Below are positions 25,644-34,252 of a stretch of 64,000 nucleotides of DNA, one piece after another (the first letter of the stretch is position 1; each line of letters begins with the position of its first letter). The notes under the pieces were generated by a model. That model made no database searches. It saw nothing but the letters and a program-made list of their open reading frames with translations, and had not been told where the DNA came from. Location: assembly GCF_028464145.1 (NCBI RefSeq), contig NZ_JAQPCG010000009.1, positions 148,627-212,626 of the forward strand, written 5' to 3'. Origin of the DNA: Maribacter sp. PR1. Lineage in GTDB: Bacteria > Bacteroidota > Bacteroidia > Flavobacteriales > Flavobacteriaceae. The position numbers were made by a program, and so were the translations under genes.

Positions 25644-25677
25644 TAACTGATTACCAATACTTTGCAATTCAATAAAA

Positions 25678-26022
25678 ATGAAAAAAACACAAAAAGAATG
25701 TCCAGATACTCCTACCTGCTCTGTTGATTATGCATTTAAACGAATAGGAGGAAAGTATAAGGGTAGGATTTTATGGTATTTGCATGAACATATGATCTTA
25801 CGATACGGAGAATTAGGCAGGAAAGTGCCAGACATAACCACCAAAATGTTGACCCAAACGCTACGGGAATTGGAAAAGGACAATTTAGTTGACAGAAAAG
25901 TATATCACGAGGTACCTCCCAAGGTGGAATATTCTTTAACAGAAGTTGGTAAGGAGTTGATTCCGTTCATCAGCTATCTTAAAGAATGGGGTGATAAGCA
26001 AATTGAAAAAACCAATCCTTAA
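25678..26022 (+). CDS. HxlR family transcriptional regulator
   Basis: A 114-residue HxlR protein: a Cys-containing N-terminus (KECPDTPTCSVDYAFKRIGG), GKYKGRILWYLHEHMILRYG, the recognition region DITTKMLTQTLRELEKDNLV and the wing VEYSLTEVGKELIP. It is divergently transcribed from the quinone-reductase-like MDR gene, with a repeat-rich operator between. This is a compact redox-responsive switch of the same design as the 6610/7172 pair. Confidence 0.9.
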   Translation: MKKTQKECPDTPTCSVDYAFKRIGGKYKGRILWYLHEHMILRYGELGRKVPDITTKMLTQTLRELEKDNLVDRKVYHEVPPKVEYSLTEVGKELIPFISYLKEWGDKQIEKTNP

Positions 26023-26090
26023 AATATCCTAAACGCGGTTATGAGAACAGCGTAAAAAAGAGTATTTAGAAAAAAGCAAAATAGCGTTAC

Positions 26091-26813
26091 TTATTCTTTA
26101 TAATGTAATCCAACTTCAGCTAAGCGCATTTCCATTCGCTGTTTTTCTTCATCGGTATTCATTTTTTTGAAACCAAACTTTGGAGCTATTCGGGATAACA
26201 GTTTTCCTAACTTCGATATTCCGACTACAATTTCATCTTGACCACCAATTAATCCTTTAAAAACCTTTTGAGCGAAAAGTTCAGAAGTCATCATGGACAT
26301 ATTTTTACCTTTGTTCATTTGAGTATCAACGGCAGGAGGAACAACCTCTACTACACGGATCGACTTTTTTTGAAGATTAAATCTTAAACCTTGTGTAATA
26401 GCTCTTAGACCAATTTTACTGGCACTATATGAAGATGATTGTGCAGATGGAATAAAGACATAGCCACTAGTAACATTAACAATGGTAGCATCAACATTTT
26501 TATCTAAGACAGGCATTAATTCCTTAATCAATGCCATTGGTGCTACTAAATTTATTGCTAGTTCAGATTCCAAAGTAGTTATATATTGGGAATTCATAAT
26601 ATCCGTAATGCTATAAATGCCAGCATTGTTAATGAGAACATTTAGTTTAGGAAAATGATCAACAATTTCTGTTTTTAAAGTTCTTCTTCCTTCTTCAGAT
26701 GAAATATCGGCTACAATTGTATGCAGTAAGGGAAATTTTTCTTGAGCTTTATCAAGCGTGGTTCGGGTTCTGCCACAAATGATTACCTCGTTCCCTTTGT
26801 TTAAAAATCTAAA
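26091..26813 (-). pseudogene. SDR oxidoreductase, 5'-truncated
   Basis: An open frame without a start covers FLNKGNEVIICGRTRTTLDK, then EGRRTLKTEIVDHFPKLN, LINNAGIYSITDIMNSQY, IVNVTSGYVFIPSAQSSSYS, ASKIGL and on to the C-terminus at 26091. All SDR elements are present except the N-terminal TGxxxGIG cofactor loop. Upstream of about 26813 the DNA belongs to a different remnant. The best internal start (26597) would give only the last 168 residues, without the cofactor domain, so the gene is almost surely inactive. It resembles DltE-like SDRs. Confidence 0.75.
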
Positions 26814-26998
26814 TCATTTAAAAATTCAATCGAATTTGTTATTGCGCTTGACCAAACCATTTGGTCAAAACGTAACATCTCTCTATCAAGAAATCCGTAT
26901 TCTTCTGGAGGTTTAAAAAAATTTTCAGCAAAGTCTTTGGTTATAGGATGTAACAACATTTCTACTCCTAAAACTGACCCGTCCTGAATAAAGGCTAC
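26801..26998 (-). pseudogene. short remnant of an unidentified gene, fused to the truncated SDR
   Basis: The frame reads VAFIQDGSVLGVEMLLHPIT, KDFAENFFKPPEEYGFLDRE, MLRFDQMVWSSAITNSIEFL, NDLDF and stop (26801-26803). ATG 26959 would give 52 residues. I do not recognize the family. The stop codon lies inside the sequence where the SDR remnant loses homology, so this is one side of a deletion or recombination junction. Confidence 0.45.
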
Positions 26999-27013
26999 TG
27001 TTTTTTATACGAA

Positions 27014-27208
27014 TTATTTCAAAATAAAAACCTCTTCAATTCTCATATTGAATACCTTCGAGATATCATACGCCAATTTAAGGGAGGGATTATATTTTCC
27101 CTTTTCCAAAAAAACAATAATTTCCCTACGTACACCGACTTTCTGTGCAAGATCAATCTGAGTTAGATTCTCTCTTGCACGCAGTTCCTTAATCCTAGTT
27201 GTCATCAT
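27014..27208 (-). CDS. XRE-family HTH regulator (small)
   Basis: A 64-residue Cro/C1-type DNA-binding protein ([50 protein letters not shown]), typical of YgzD/PF01381 regulators with no ligand domain. It overlaps the upstream membrane-protein gene by 14 bp. Such small XRE proteins paired with DUF2178-like membrane proteins are a recurrent arrangement and probably form a co-translated unit. Confidence 0.85.
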   Translation of the reverse strand: MMTTRIKELRARENLTQIDLAQKVGVRREIIVFLEKGKYNPSLKLAYDISKVFNMRIEEVFILK

Positions 27209-27617
27209 CTATACCTACTTTTGAAAGGTACAGGCGAATAAAAATAAAAATGAGGGTCATACCCATCATTCCAATAGCTATTACCAGTTTGGCTTTATTT
27301 ACTGAATCGACAGAAAATATATCGAGTGCAAACATACCGATCAGCCACATATAAATCGAAATACTGAAAGCCATGGAAGCAGCCTTTTGAGTAATCTTTT
27401 TTGAGAGTTCATCTTCAGCGTTTAGTCCCGATTTAGCATCCTTAAGCGCTTGAATACCAGAATATATTACAAATCCGACTATGATCAGCATGACTCCAAT
27501 GGTTCCGTAGGCCAATTCATTAAGTGGCCTGGTTGTCTTGAATATCCAAAAGCCCATTAAACCCAAAATAAAGGCTGACACAGTAAACTTTACTATGGCC
27601 AATTTTTTTGCTTTCAT
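27195..27617 (-). CDS. DUF2178-like four-helix membrane protein
   Basis: About 140 residues with four hydrophobic segments: [55 protein letters not shown] and [21 protein letters not shown] polar cytoplasmic loop ([20 protein letters not shown]) lies between helices 2 and 3. It fits DUF2178-type proteins of unknown function that usually precede a small XRE regulator, as here. I chose ATG 27617 ([11 protein letters not shown]); an upstream ATG at 27641 adds 8 residues. Confidence 0.75.
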   Translation of the reverse strand: MKAKKLAIVKFTVSAFILGLMGFWIFKTTRPLNELAYGTIGVMLIIVGFVIYSGIQALKDAKSGLNAEDELSKKITQKAASMAFSISIYMWLIGMFALDIFSVDSVNKAKLVIAIGMMGMTLIFIFIRLYLSKVGIDDDN

Positions 27618-27751
27618 AATTATGTTATTTATTTCTAACATACTTTACAAGCTATTTTTTTGCAAAATTCGTGCATTACTTGATTTAGTGGATGGGAAGG
27701 ATTATAAGAACCACTAAAAATGGAAAATACAAAGAGTTACCAGAAATAACA

Positions 27752-28498
27752 TTAAAACCCCATTCCGGCCTCCAATGCTTGTTCGTATTTCGATTGGTCA
27801 AAACGATATAGATTGGGAGATTTGTTTGCCGATCCGGTTCTTTTTTCGGCAAGTTTGACCAGAAAATCCTGCTTGGTTATTTGTTTATAAAAGTTTCGCC
27901 TGTCAAACGTCTTATCTAAAACAGACTCGTACAATTTTTGAATTTCGGCCAAGGTAAATTTATCGGGCAAAAGATTGCCTATTGGTTGATATTTTACTTC
28001 CCTTCTCAATGTTCTTATGGCCAGGTCTATCATTTCATTATGATCGAACAATAATAATGGAATTTCGTTCAATTCCATCCAACGACATTCTTCCGTATAT
28101 TCATCCGGGATGGCCTTAACTTTGTTAATATCCAATAGGGCATAATATCCAACGGACAACACTCTATGCTTTATCGGAATCTTGGACAAATCCTCCCCTA
28201 TGGATTTCTCAATTAGTTTTGTCGTTTCCAATTCATCGTAGTGCTCACATCGGTTGATTTCTCCAAATACATTAAATTGTTGTAGAAAAACTTCTTTAAG
28301 ACCTACTCTCTCCTGCAGTATTCTTTGGGCGGCGGCATTCAATGCTTCCATTTTCTTGATTCTTCCACCGGGCAAGCTCCAATAATCAATATTCTTCCAT
28401 TTAGATAAAAGTACCTTAACGGTTGAGCCATCAAAGCCGAAAATCACGCAATCAACGGAAACTTCTTTCAAGCAATTTTCCAAATACGTTACAATCAT
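27752..28498 (-). CDS. Nudix-domain transcriptional regulator (NrtR/AraR type)
   Basis: About 248 residues. An N-terminal Nudix domain (VDCVIFGFDGSTVKVLLSKW, LPGGRIKKMEALNAAAQRIL, QERVGL) has a degenerate Nudix box, and the C-terminal winged helix (LLPDKFTLAEIQKLYESVLD, RRNFYKQI) binds DNA. This architecture is that of NrtR and of the Bacteroidota sugar regulators such as AraR, where the Nudix domain senses a sugar or nucleotide ligand. I chose ATG 28498 because longer starts would run through the palindrome at 28515-28533. It is divergent from the PQQ-type sugar dehydrogenase it probably controls. Confidence 0.83.
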   Translation of the reverse strand: MIVTYLENCLKEVSVDCVIFGFDGSTVKVLLSKWKNIDYWSLPGGRIKKMEALNAAAQRILQERVGLKEVFLQQFNVFGEINRCEHYDELETTKLIEKSIGEDLSKIPIKHRVLSVGYYALLDINKVKAIPDEYTEECRWMELNEIPLLLFDHNEMIDLAIRTLRREVKYQPIGNLLPDKFTLAEIQKLYESVLDKTFDRRNFYKQITKQDFLVKLAEKRTGSANKSPNLYRFDQSKYEQALEAGMGF

Positions 28499-28514
28499 AA
28501 ATTCAAAATTATTT

Positions 28515-28533
28515 ATGCGTAATTCATACGCAT
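28515..28533. promoter_or_regulatory. perfect palindromic operator of the Nudix regulator
   Basis: ATGCGTAATTCATACGCAT has perfect 7-bp arms and a 5-bp spacer. It lies between the divergent Nudix-regulator and sugar-dehydrogenase genes. It covers the expected -33 region of the plus-strand promoter whose -7 box TATGTTTG is at 28546-28553. Confidence 0.7.
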
Positions 28534-28606
28534 TAAAAAAAACAGTATGTTTGCGTACAATATACACACAAAGCTATGTATTCTATTACATATTAAATCA
28601 TGCTCA

Positions 28607-31342
28607 ATGAAAAAATCATTATTATCCTTACTGATATGCTTTTCTTCTGCACTAATGTACGGTCAAATCCAACCCGAGGAAAATCGATTTAAAAAAGTGG
28701 TTCTGGTCGAAAACCTGAACGAGCCCATGGAAATGGCGGTTCTTCCCAATGAGGATGTCCTTTTTATCGAAAGACATGGTTCCGTTACACTTTATGAGAA
28801 CCTTACCCAGAAGACCACCGAAATCGCAAATATTGAGGTAAGCACAAAATATGCGGACCCCGAAAATGGTACTCAATCGGAAGCCGAGGATGGGCTTTTA
28901 GGACTTTCAATAGACCCTGATTTTGAAGAAAATGGATGGGTGTACCTATACTATTCCCCTGCCGGAAATGACCCCAAAAATATTCTGGCCCGCTATAAAC
29001 TCACTGATAAACGACTGGATTTAAAGAACGAACAAGTACTTCTGGAGATACCCACCCAGCGTACCAATTGTTGTCATACCGGTGGCTCAATAGATTGGGA
29101 CGCCAATAAAAACCTCTATCTTTCTACAGGTGACAATACCAGTCCCAGGGAATCTGATGGCTATTCCCCTATTGATGAACGCATGGGACGTTCTGCCTTT
29201 GACGCACAAAGAACTGCTGCCAATACGAATGACCTAAGAGGTAAAATTCTTCGAATCCATCCAGAAGCCGATGGTAGTTATACCATCCCTGAAGGAAATC
29301 TTTTCCAAAAAGGAACACCAAAAACAAGACAGGAAATATACACTATGGGACACCGAAACCCTTTTCGTATTTCGGTCGACAAAAAAAATGGGTTTTTGTA
29401 TTGGGGTGATGTAGGTCCGGATGCCGGTAAGGATTCTATCAGTAGGGGGCCGGCGGCAGAAGATGAGTTCGGGCAGGCTCGAAAAGCAGGCAATTTTGGC
29501 TGGCCCTATTTTGTTGGAAACAACAAACCCTTTTGGGATTTTGATTTTGAAACTAACATCTCCGGAGAAAAGTTTGACCCCGAGAAACCCACAAACGATT
29601 CTCCCAATAATACCGGTATGACAGAACTTCCTCCTGCTGAAAAGGCCTTTATCTGGTATCCAACTACGCAATCCAAGCGATTTCCGGCCCTTGGGACCGG
29701 AGGTAAGAGCGCCATGGCCGGGCCTGTATATTATAAGGATGAATTTCCAAATGCCAAACGACCTTTTCCTGACTATTATAACAACAGACTTTTTATTTAT
29801 GAATGGATGCGCGATTGGATCATTACGGTCAAAATGAACTCAAAAGGTGACTATGCCCGTATGGAAAGGTTCTTGCCAAACCTGAAACTGGACCACCCTA
29901 TTGATATGACCTTTGGGCCCAATGGGGATTTATATATTCTAGAATACGGACAAGGTTGGTTTATGGGAAATCCCGAATCCAAATTGGTAAGGATAGAATA
30001 TAACGGTGGTAACAGAAAACCAATAGTAGTAGCATCCGCCGACAAATTAGTTGGTGCTATCCCCTTGCAAGTGCAATTTTCTTCAAATGGAACCTTGGAT
30101 TATGATAAGGACAGCCTAAATTATGAATGGGTAATAAGGGACAGGTTGAATAATTATATCGCTAAACTATCCGAACCAAACCCTTCCTTTACTTTTGATA
30201 CAATAGGAAACTATAAAGCTACCCTGACGGTAACCGACACGGAAGGTAACCAAGAGACCGAAGAACTATCTATTGCTGCTGGAAACGACCCACCTGTAGT
30301 CAATTTGAATCTAACGGAAGGGAATAAAACTTTTTTCTTTCCGGGTAAATCCATCAAATACAGGGTAGATGTCAGTGATCAGGAGGACGGCAGTCTCGAA
30401 AAGAAGATCATTGAACCAAATAGGGTTAAAATTAGTGCCCATTACCAAGATGCTCTCGACAACACTCCCCCATCACAGGGTCATCAAAAAGCTCCCATTA
30501 CCTATACGGCAGGTAAAAGCCTTATGGAGAAAAGTGACTGCAGGGCTTGTCATTTTGTAGATAAAAAATCGATAGGGCCAGCGTTTACTTCTATTGCAAA
30601 AAAATATAGTACTGATTCGAAAGCAATGGATTATTTGTCGAACAAAATTATTAAGGGGGGTTCCGGAGTATGGGGCGATGTTGCCATGAACGCACATCCT
30701 ACCATAGGATTGCCCGAAGCGGAGCAGATCGTCCAATATATATTGAGTTTGGAAAAGCCTAAGAACATTCCCGCTACCATGCCTACGGAAGGCACGCTTA
30801 CCATCAAATTGCCCGAGGGAGTGGACGCCCAAAAAGGGGTATACAGGCTTTGGGCCAGTTATACCGACAAAGGTTCCAATGGTATGCCGCCATTGACAGA
30901 CTCTAAATCTATCATTTTGAACAACCCGACCCTGATCTTGGGAGACGCGGATGAGGCATCCAAGGAAAACATGAATTTTAAAATGGGTGAGATGAATTTG
31001 CTCATCGTAACCAATCCAAATACGTTTGCCATGTATAAAAACATTGATTTAAGCCATATCCAATCCATGGCTATGATCGTAGTGGCCCCTATAAAGCAAC
31101 TTAATTCCAATGGGGGGACGATAGAAGTACATATCAATGCGGAGGACGGACCTTTAATTGGGAAAACGGAATTCATTGAACCTTCCGATGATGACGTATT
31201 TTCAACGACTAAACCTCCTGCTCCCATTATGGTGCCAATATCTCCCACGACAGGTATACATGACGTTTATTTTGTCTTTAGGAACGAAAAGACCGATGGA
31301 GCTCTGTTCGTACCTATTTCGGTCACATTTATACCAGAATAA
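28607..31342 (+). CDS. PQQ-type sugar dehydrogenase with PKD, cytochrome c and C-terminal sugar-binding-like domains
   Basis: About 911 residues, exported (MKKSLLSLLICFSSALMYGQ). The beta-propeller glucose/sorbosone dehydrogenase domain covers about residues 25-470, with CCHTGGSIDWD and GHRNPFRISVD. A PKD-like domain lies at about 475-575 and a c-type cytochrome with heme motif CRACH near 645. The C-terminal region (about 730-911) looks like a CBM6-type beta sandwich. It would oxidize a sugar in the periplasm and pass electrons to heme. I chose ATG 28607: the upstream ATG at 28547 falls inside the -7 box. A Tat-exported TIM-barrel protein follows after 29 bp. Confidence 0.87.
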   Translation: MKKSLLSLLICFSSALMYGQIQPEENRFKKVVLVENLNEPMEMAVLPNEDVLFIERHGSVTLYENLTQKTTEIANIEVSTKYADPENGTQSEAEDGLLGLSIDPDFEENGWVYLYYSPAGNDPKNILARYKLTDKRLDLKNEQVLLEIPTQRTNCCHTGGSIDWDANKNLYLSTGDNTSPRESDGYSPIDERMGRSAFDAQRTAANTNDLRGKILRIHPEADGSYTIPEGNLFQKGTPKTRQEIYTMGHRNPFRISVDKKNGFLYWGDVGPDAGKDSISRGPAAEDEFGQARKAGNFGWPYFVGNNKPFWDFDFETNISGEKFDPEKPTNDSPNNTGMTELPPAEKAFIWYPTTQSKRFPALGTGGKSAMAGPVYYKDEFPNAKRPFPDYYNNRLFIYEWMRDWIITVKMNSKGDYARMERFLPNLKLDHPIDMTFGPNGDLYILEYGQGWFMGNPESKLVRIEYNGGNRKPIVVASADKLVGAIPLQVQFSSNGTLDYDKDSLNYEWVIRDRLNNYIAKLSEPNPSFTFDTIGNYKATLTVTDTEGNQETEELSIAAGNDPPVVNLNLTEGNKTFFFPGKSIKYRVDVSDQEDGSLEKKIIEPNRVKISAHYQDALDNTPPSQGHQKAPITYTAGKSLMEKSDCRACHFVDKKSIGPAFTSIAKKYSTDSKAMDYLSNKIIKGGSGVWGDVAMNAHPTIGLPEAEQIVQYILSLEKPKNIPATMPTEGTLTIKLPEGVDAQKGVYRLWASYTDKGSNGMPPLTDSKSIILNNPTLILGDADEASKENMNFKMGEMNLLIVTNPNTFAMYKNIDLSHIQSMAMIVVAPIKQLNSNGGTIEVHINAEDGPLIGKTEFIEPSDDDVFSTTKPPAPIMVPISPTTGIHDVYFVFRNEKTDGALFVPISVTFIPE

Positions 31343-31371
31343 ACACCCTTAACTTTTAAAGCATAAAGAAT

Positions 31372-32409
31372 ATGAAAACAACACGTCGCACATTTTTAGG
31401 TCAGCTAGGAGCTACCACAGCCGGTCTTGGATTAAGCACTTTAATACCGCAGTCATTATTCCCAATGGGGATGGACAACAAGTTCAGTTTTGAAATCTCT
31501 TTAGGCGAATTTTCGTTCGCTTCGGAGCTTTATTCAGGTAAAATGACCAACATGGATTTTCCTGCAAGGGCAAAAGAAGTACATGATATTACCGTATTGG
31601 AGTACGTTTCCGGTTTTTTCAACGGTAAGCATACCGATGCAGGGTATATGAAAGAGTTAAAGCAACGTTGTGGTGATTTGGGCATGGTGAACCATCTTAT
31701 TATGGTAGACGGTGCAAATATTACCTCCATTAACGATAAGGAACGAAATGCCGCTGTAGAAGGCCATTTTGAATGGGTTGAGGCTGCCAAGTATTTGGGC
31801 TGCACCTCCATAAGGGTAAATTTAGGGGATGCCATGGGCGCATTGACCGGAAAGGTTGAGCCCGGAACTCCAGAAGAAATAGCCAATGCGGCCGTAGACG
31901 GATATGGAAAACTTTTGGACTTTGCAGCTAAAGCGGATCTGAATGTTATTGTTGAAAATCATTTTGGTAATTCTACCAATGCAGATTGGTTAGTAGGAAT
32001 TATGGAACAACTTAATCAAAAGAATAAGGGCTTCTTGCCTGATTTTGGAAATTTTTGCGCGGAGCGAACTGTTGCGAAAAGCATGGATTTTAAGGACTTG
32101 ATCGGCACTAAATGTCTAAAGGAATATGATAAATATGAAGGTGTTGCCAAAATGATGCCGTACACCAAAGGGATCTCTGCCAAGACACATAGGTTCGATG
32201 ATAATGGATACGATCTTGAAACTGATTTTATTAAAATGTTCAATATCATAAAGGATTCCGGATGGACCGGTGGATATGTCGGTATCGAATATGAAGGCGG
32301 CCTAATGCGGGATATGGGCGGGGACATGAACTTTTTATCTAACGACGATGGTGTAAGGGCTACAAAATTGCTCTTGGAAGAAGTGTTGGAAAAATTGGGG
32401 AATGAATAA
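31372..32409 (+). CDS. Tat-exported sugar phosphate isomerase/epimerase-like TIM-barrel protein
   Basis: A 345-residue protein with a twin-arginine signal (KTTRRTFLGQLGATTAGLGL). The body resembles the xylose-isomerase-like TIM barrel (AP_endonuc_2): VNHLIMVDGANITSINDKER, YLGCTSIRVNLGD, LNVIVENHFGNSTN, LPDFGNFC and the final VGIEYEGG, with the Glu/Asp/His metal ligands expected of the fold. It is co-transcribed with the sugar dehydrogenase, so it probably isomerizes or epimerizes the same or a derived sugar in the periplasm. Confidence 0.86.
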   Translation: MKTTRRTFLGQLGATTAGLGLSTLIPQSLFPMGMDNKFSFEISLGEFSFASELYSGKMTNMDFPARAKEVHDITVLEYVSGFFNGKHTDAGYMKELKQRCGDLGMVNHLIMVDGANITSINDKERNAAVEGHFEWVEAAKYLGCTSIRVNLGDAMGALTGKVEPGTPEEIANAAVDGYGKLLDFAAKADLNVIVENHFGNSTNADWLVGIMEQLNQKNKGFLPDFGNFCAERTVAKSMDFKDLIGTKCLKEYDKYEGVAKMMPYTKGISAKTHRFDDNGYDLETDFIKMFNIIKDSGWTGGYVGIEYEGGLMRDMGGDMNFLSNDDGVRATKLLLEEVLEKLGNE

Positions 32410-32506
32410 AATGCTAAACTGTGGAATTGCAGCAAAAGACTGTATTTTAAGTTGAGGAATTAATCGCCTCAATAAATGTCACCGGGGGAAACTCCAAACA
32501 AAGGGA

Positions 32507-32538
32507 AAACCTTGCAAAATCAATAATTTGCAAGGTTT
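32507..32538. terminator. bidirectional terminator hairpin
   Basis: Perfect 12-bp stem AAACCTTGCAAA (32507-32518) / TTTGCAAGGTTT (32527-32538) with an 8-nt loop. It lies between the convergent isomerase and hipA genes. Confidence 0.7.
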
Positions 32539-32597
32539 CGTTGTTTTTGGACCCTCATTTTTAATTGATATGTAACTCATCTAGTTTTTTGCTTCTT

Positions 32598-33848
32598 TTA
32601 CCACTTGAAAGCCCCTGCCATCAATTCAATTTCCTGATTTTTAATACCTATCTGCTGCGCCATACTTTTCCAATCCTTAACTACAGCTAGGACTTGGTTA
32701 AGAATAGTCCGCATCTCTTTTTCGCTTAAGCGAAAATATATCCCTACACTTTTAGCTAAGTCAAAGCTTAATGCGTTATCATCCATATCTATATTTAGAG
32801 ATAACCCATCTTTTTCTATGGACGGGTTTAAATCATAAGCAGGCGACAATGTCCAACCCTTTTTGGTTAATATAAAACCGTGATTCCGTAGGTGGTCATC
32901 CGTATTTGAAATAGCGATATTAAACACAATTCTACGCCAGAGTTGGTGCAAATTAGCTTCCACGTCAACCCCATAGTTTTCGATAAACTCAACAATTTCT
33001 AAATAACTAGATGTCGTATCTCTAATAATATCTTCCGTGTTTCCGGTCATTGTCATCGCTGAGGCAAAGTGGATGCGATTGCCATTATCCCTATCAAATC
33101 GCTTGGTAAGGAATGTATGGTATTGACCGCTTATCTTTTCTATTTTAGAATTTGCCATTTCTATACCGGAAGCAACGGCCAATTTATAGGCTAGATATTC
33201 CCAAGCTGCTTTATCCACTACATCCGTTTTTGAAGGAAATTTGGCTATCCACAAATTCTTCTGTGCATCAAGTATGTTTGCCTTTGGTCTTGCTCCACCC
33301 AGAGAGGAACCAGGTGCTATCAATACTGCTATCCATTTTCTAATAGCATCACTTTGTTCATCATTTTCTAACTGATTTACTGCTTCCTGAAGCTCACCGA
33401 GTGATGACCAAGGTGGTGTTGGGCTTTGTGCATCGTTATCTAAAAATGGTCCATCCAAATCCGTTTTAAATCGTAACGCACCCATTCTGCTTTCGTCAAA
33501 AACCCCAAGCAGATAATCTATTTCATAAAGTGTAGTCGCTTTTTCCTCCTTTGCTCTGGCATCTTGAGCAGCTCTTCGCTTCATTAATGTTTTACCCCAA
33601 GTATCGGGCATGCTATCTAGGAAAATCCCAAAATTCACTTTGTTTTTAGGATATTGTGGGCCAGAATAAAAATCTATGTCTGGGTCTAGCAATCGTTGTG
33701 CATCGGTCTTTAACCAATCTTTATCATACTCAAAGTTGAACGCCTTTTTCCCTTTTGCGAAATGAGCAGAGAGCGTACCTATAAGAGTCGGTTCTTCTAA
33801 ACCAATCCAGTCTGCAAAAACGTGTATGTCAAATTTTCCTCTAGCCAT
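32598..33848 (-). CDS. hipA: HipA-family Ser/Thr kinase toxin
   Basis: A 416-residue HipA protein. The N-terminal subdomain ends in FGIFLDSMPDTWGKTLMKRR. SSLGGARPKANI is the Gly-rich phosphate loop, LWIAKFPSKTD holds the ATP-binding Lys, SNTDDHLRNHGFIL is the catalytic loop, and LSPAYDLNPS carries the metal-binding Asp. Family members phosphorylate aminoacyl-tRNA synthetases (GltX in E. coli) and induce growth arrest. All key residues are present, so it looks active. It lies 5 bp after the hipB-like gene, forming a classic antitoxin-first operon. Confidence 0.9.
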   Translation of the reverse strand: MARGKFDIHVFADWIGLEEPTLIGTLSAHFAKGKKAFNFEYDKDWLKTDAQRLLDPDIDFYSGPQYPKNKVNFGIFLDSMPDTWGKTLMKRRAAQDARAKEEKATTLYEIDYLLGVFDESRMGALRFKTDLDGPFLDNDAQSPTPPWSSLGELQEAVNQLENDEQSDAIRKWIAVLIAPGSSLGGARPKANILDAQKNLWIAKFPSKTDVVDKAAWEYLAYKLAVASGIEMANSKIEKISGQYHTFLTKRFDRDNGNRIHFASAMTMTGNTEDIIRDTTSSYLEIVEFIENYGVDVEANLHQLWRRIVFNIAISNTDDHLRNHGFILTKKGWTLSPAYDLNPSIEKDGLSLNIDMDDNALSFDLAKSVGIYFRLSEKEMRTILNQVLAVVKDWKSMAQQIGIKNQEIELMAGAFKW

Positions 33849-33853
33849 TTTTC

Positions 33854-34141
33854 TTATAATAAATCAAGGTCCTGTAGTTTCCTTCCGAATTCATCATCCA
33901 CAGCTAGTGTCTTGAAATCGTCTTCCAAATTCAAAACCCTGAAAACATTAAAATAGGAACCTATGGCAACCGCTGGGTCGCCCTTTTCAATTCTGTACAA
34001 CGTTGTACGATTAATTCCGGCACGCTCAGAAACTTGCTCGGTTGTGAGCTTTCTTCGCTTTCGCGCAAGCTTTATATTCTCTCCCAACTGTTCAAAAATC
34101 TTGAGATACTTTGGTAAAAGAACTGCTTTCTTAGGATTCAT
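33854..34141 (-). CDS. hipB: HipB-like XRE antitoxin
   Basis: A 95-residue protein with a Cro/C1 helix-turn-helix (GENIKLARKRRKLTTEQVSE, RAGINRTTLYRIEKGD) and a short C-terminal tail (DDEFGRKLQDLDLL). It would neutralize HipA and repress the operon by binding the ATACTAT/ATAGTAT inverted repeat at 34165-34186, which overlaps the promoter. Its start is the ATG ending at 34141. Confidence 0.88.
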   Translation of the reverse strand: MNPKKAVLLPKYLKIFEQLGENIKLARKRRKLTTEQVSERAGINRTTLYRIEKGDPAVAIGSYFNVFRVLNLEDDFKTLAVDDEFGRKLQDLDLL

Positions 34142-34159
34142 TTTGTTTCATATTTACCA

Positions 34160-34221
34160 CAAATATACTATTTTTGTTGATAGTATGCAACATTTTATTA
34201 CTTTTGAAGTATGTATAGTAT
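34160..34221. promoter_or_regulatory. divergent promoter with hipB operator
   Basis: The minus-strand -7 TATATTTG (34167-34160) lies 18 bp before hipB. The inverted repeat ATACTAT (34165-34171) / ATAGTAT (34180-34186) overlaps it, and a further ATAGTAT half-site is at 34215-34221. The plus-strand -7 TACTTTTG (34199-34206) serves the DUF2971 gene, so one set of sites can control both directions. Confidence 0.65.
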
Positions 34222-34252
34222 TTTTAATCAAGACCACGGATTGGCCATTAAA

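Noticed and set aside
34165..34221. Short repeats near hipB as a CRISPR-like array
   Set aside because: Only three 7-bp half-sites with irregular spacing; they fit an operator.
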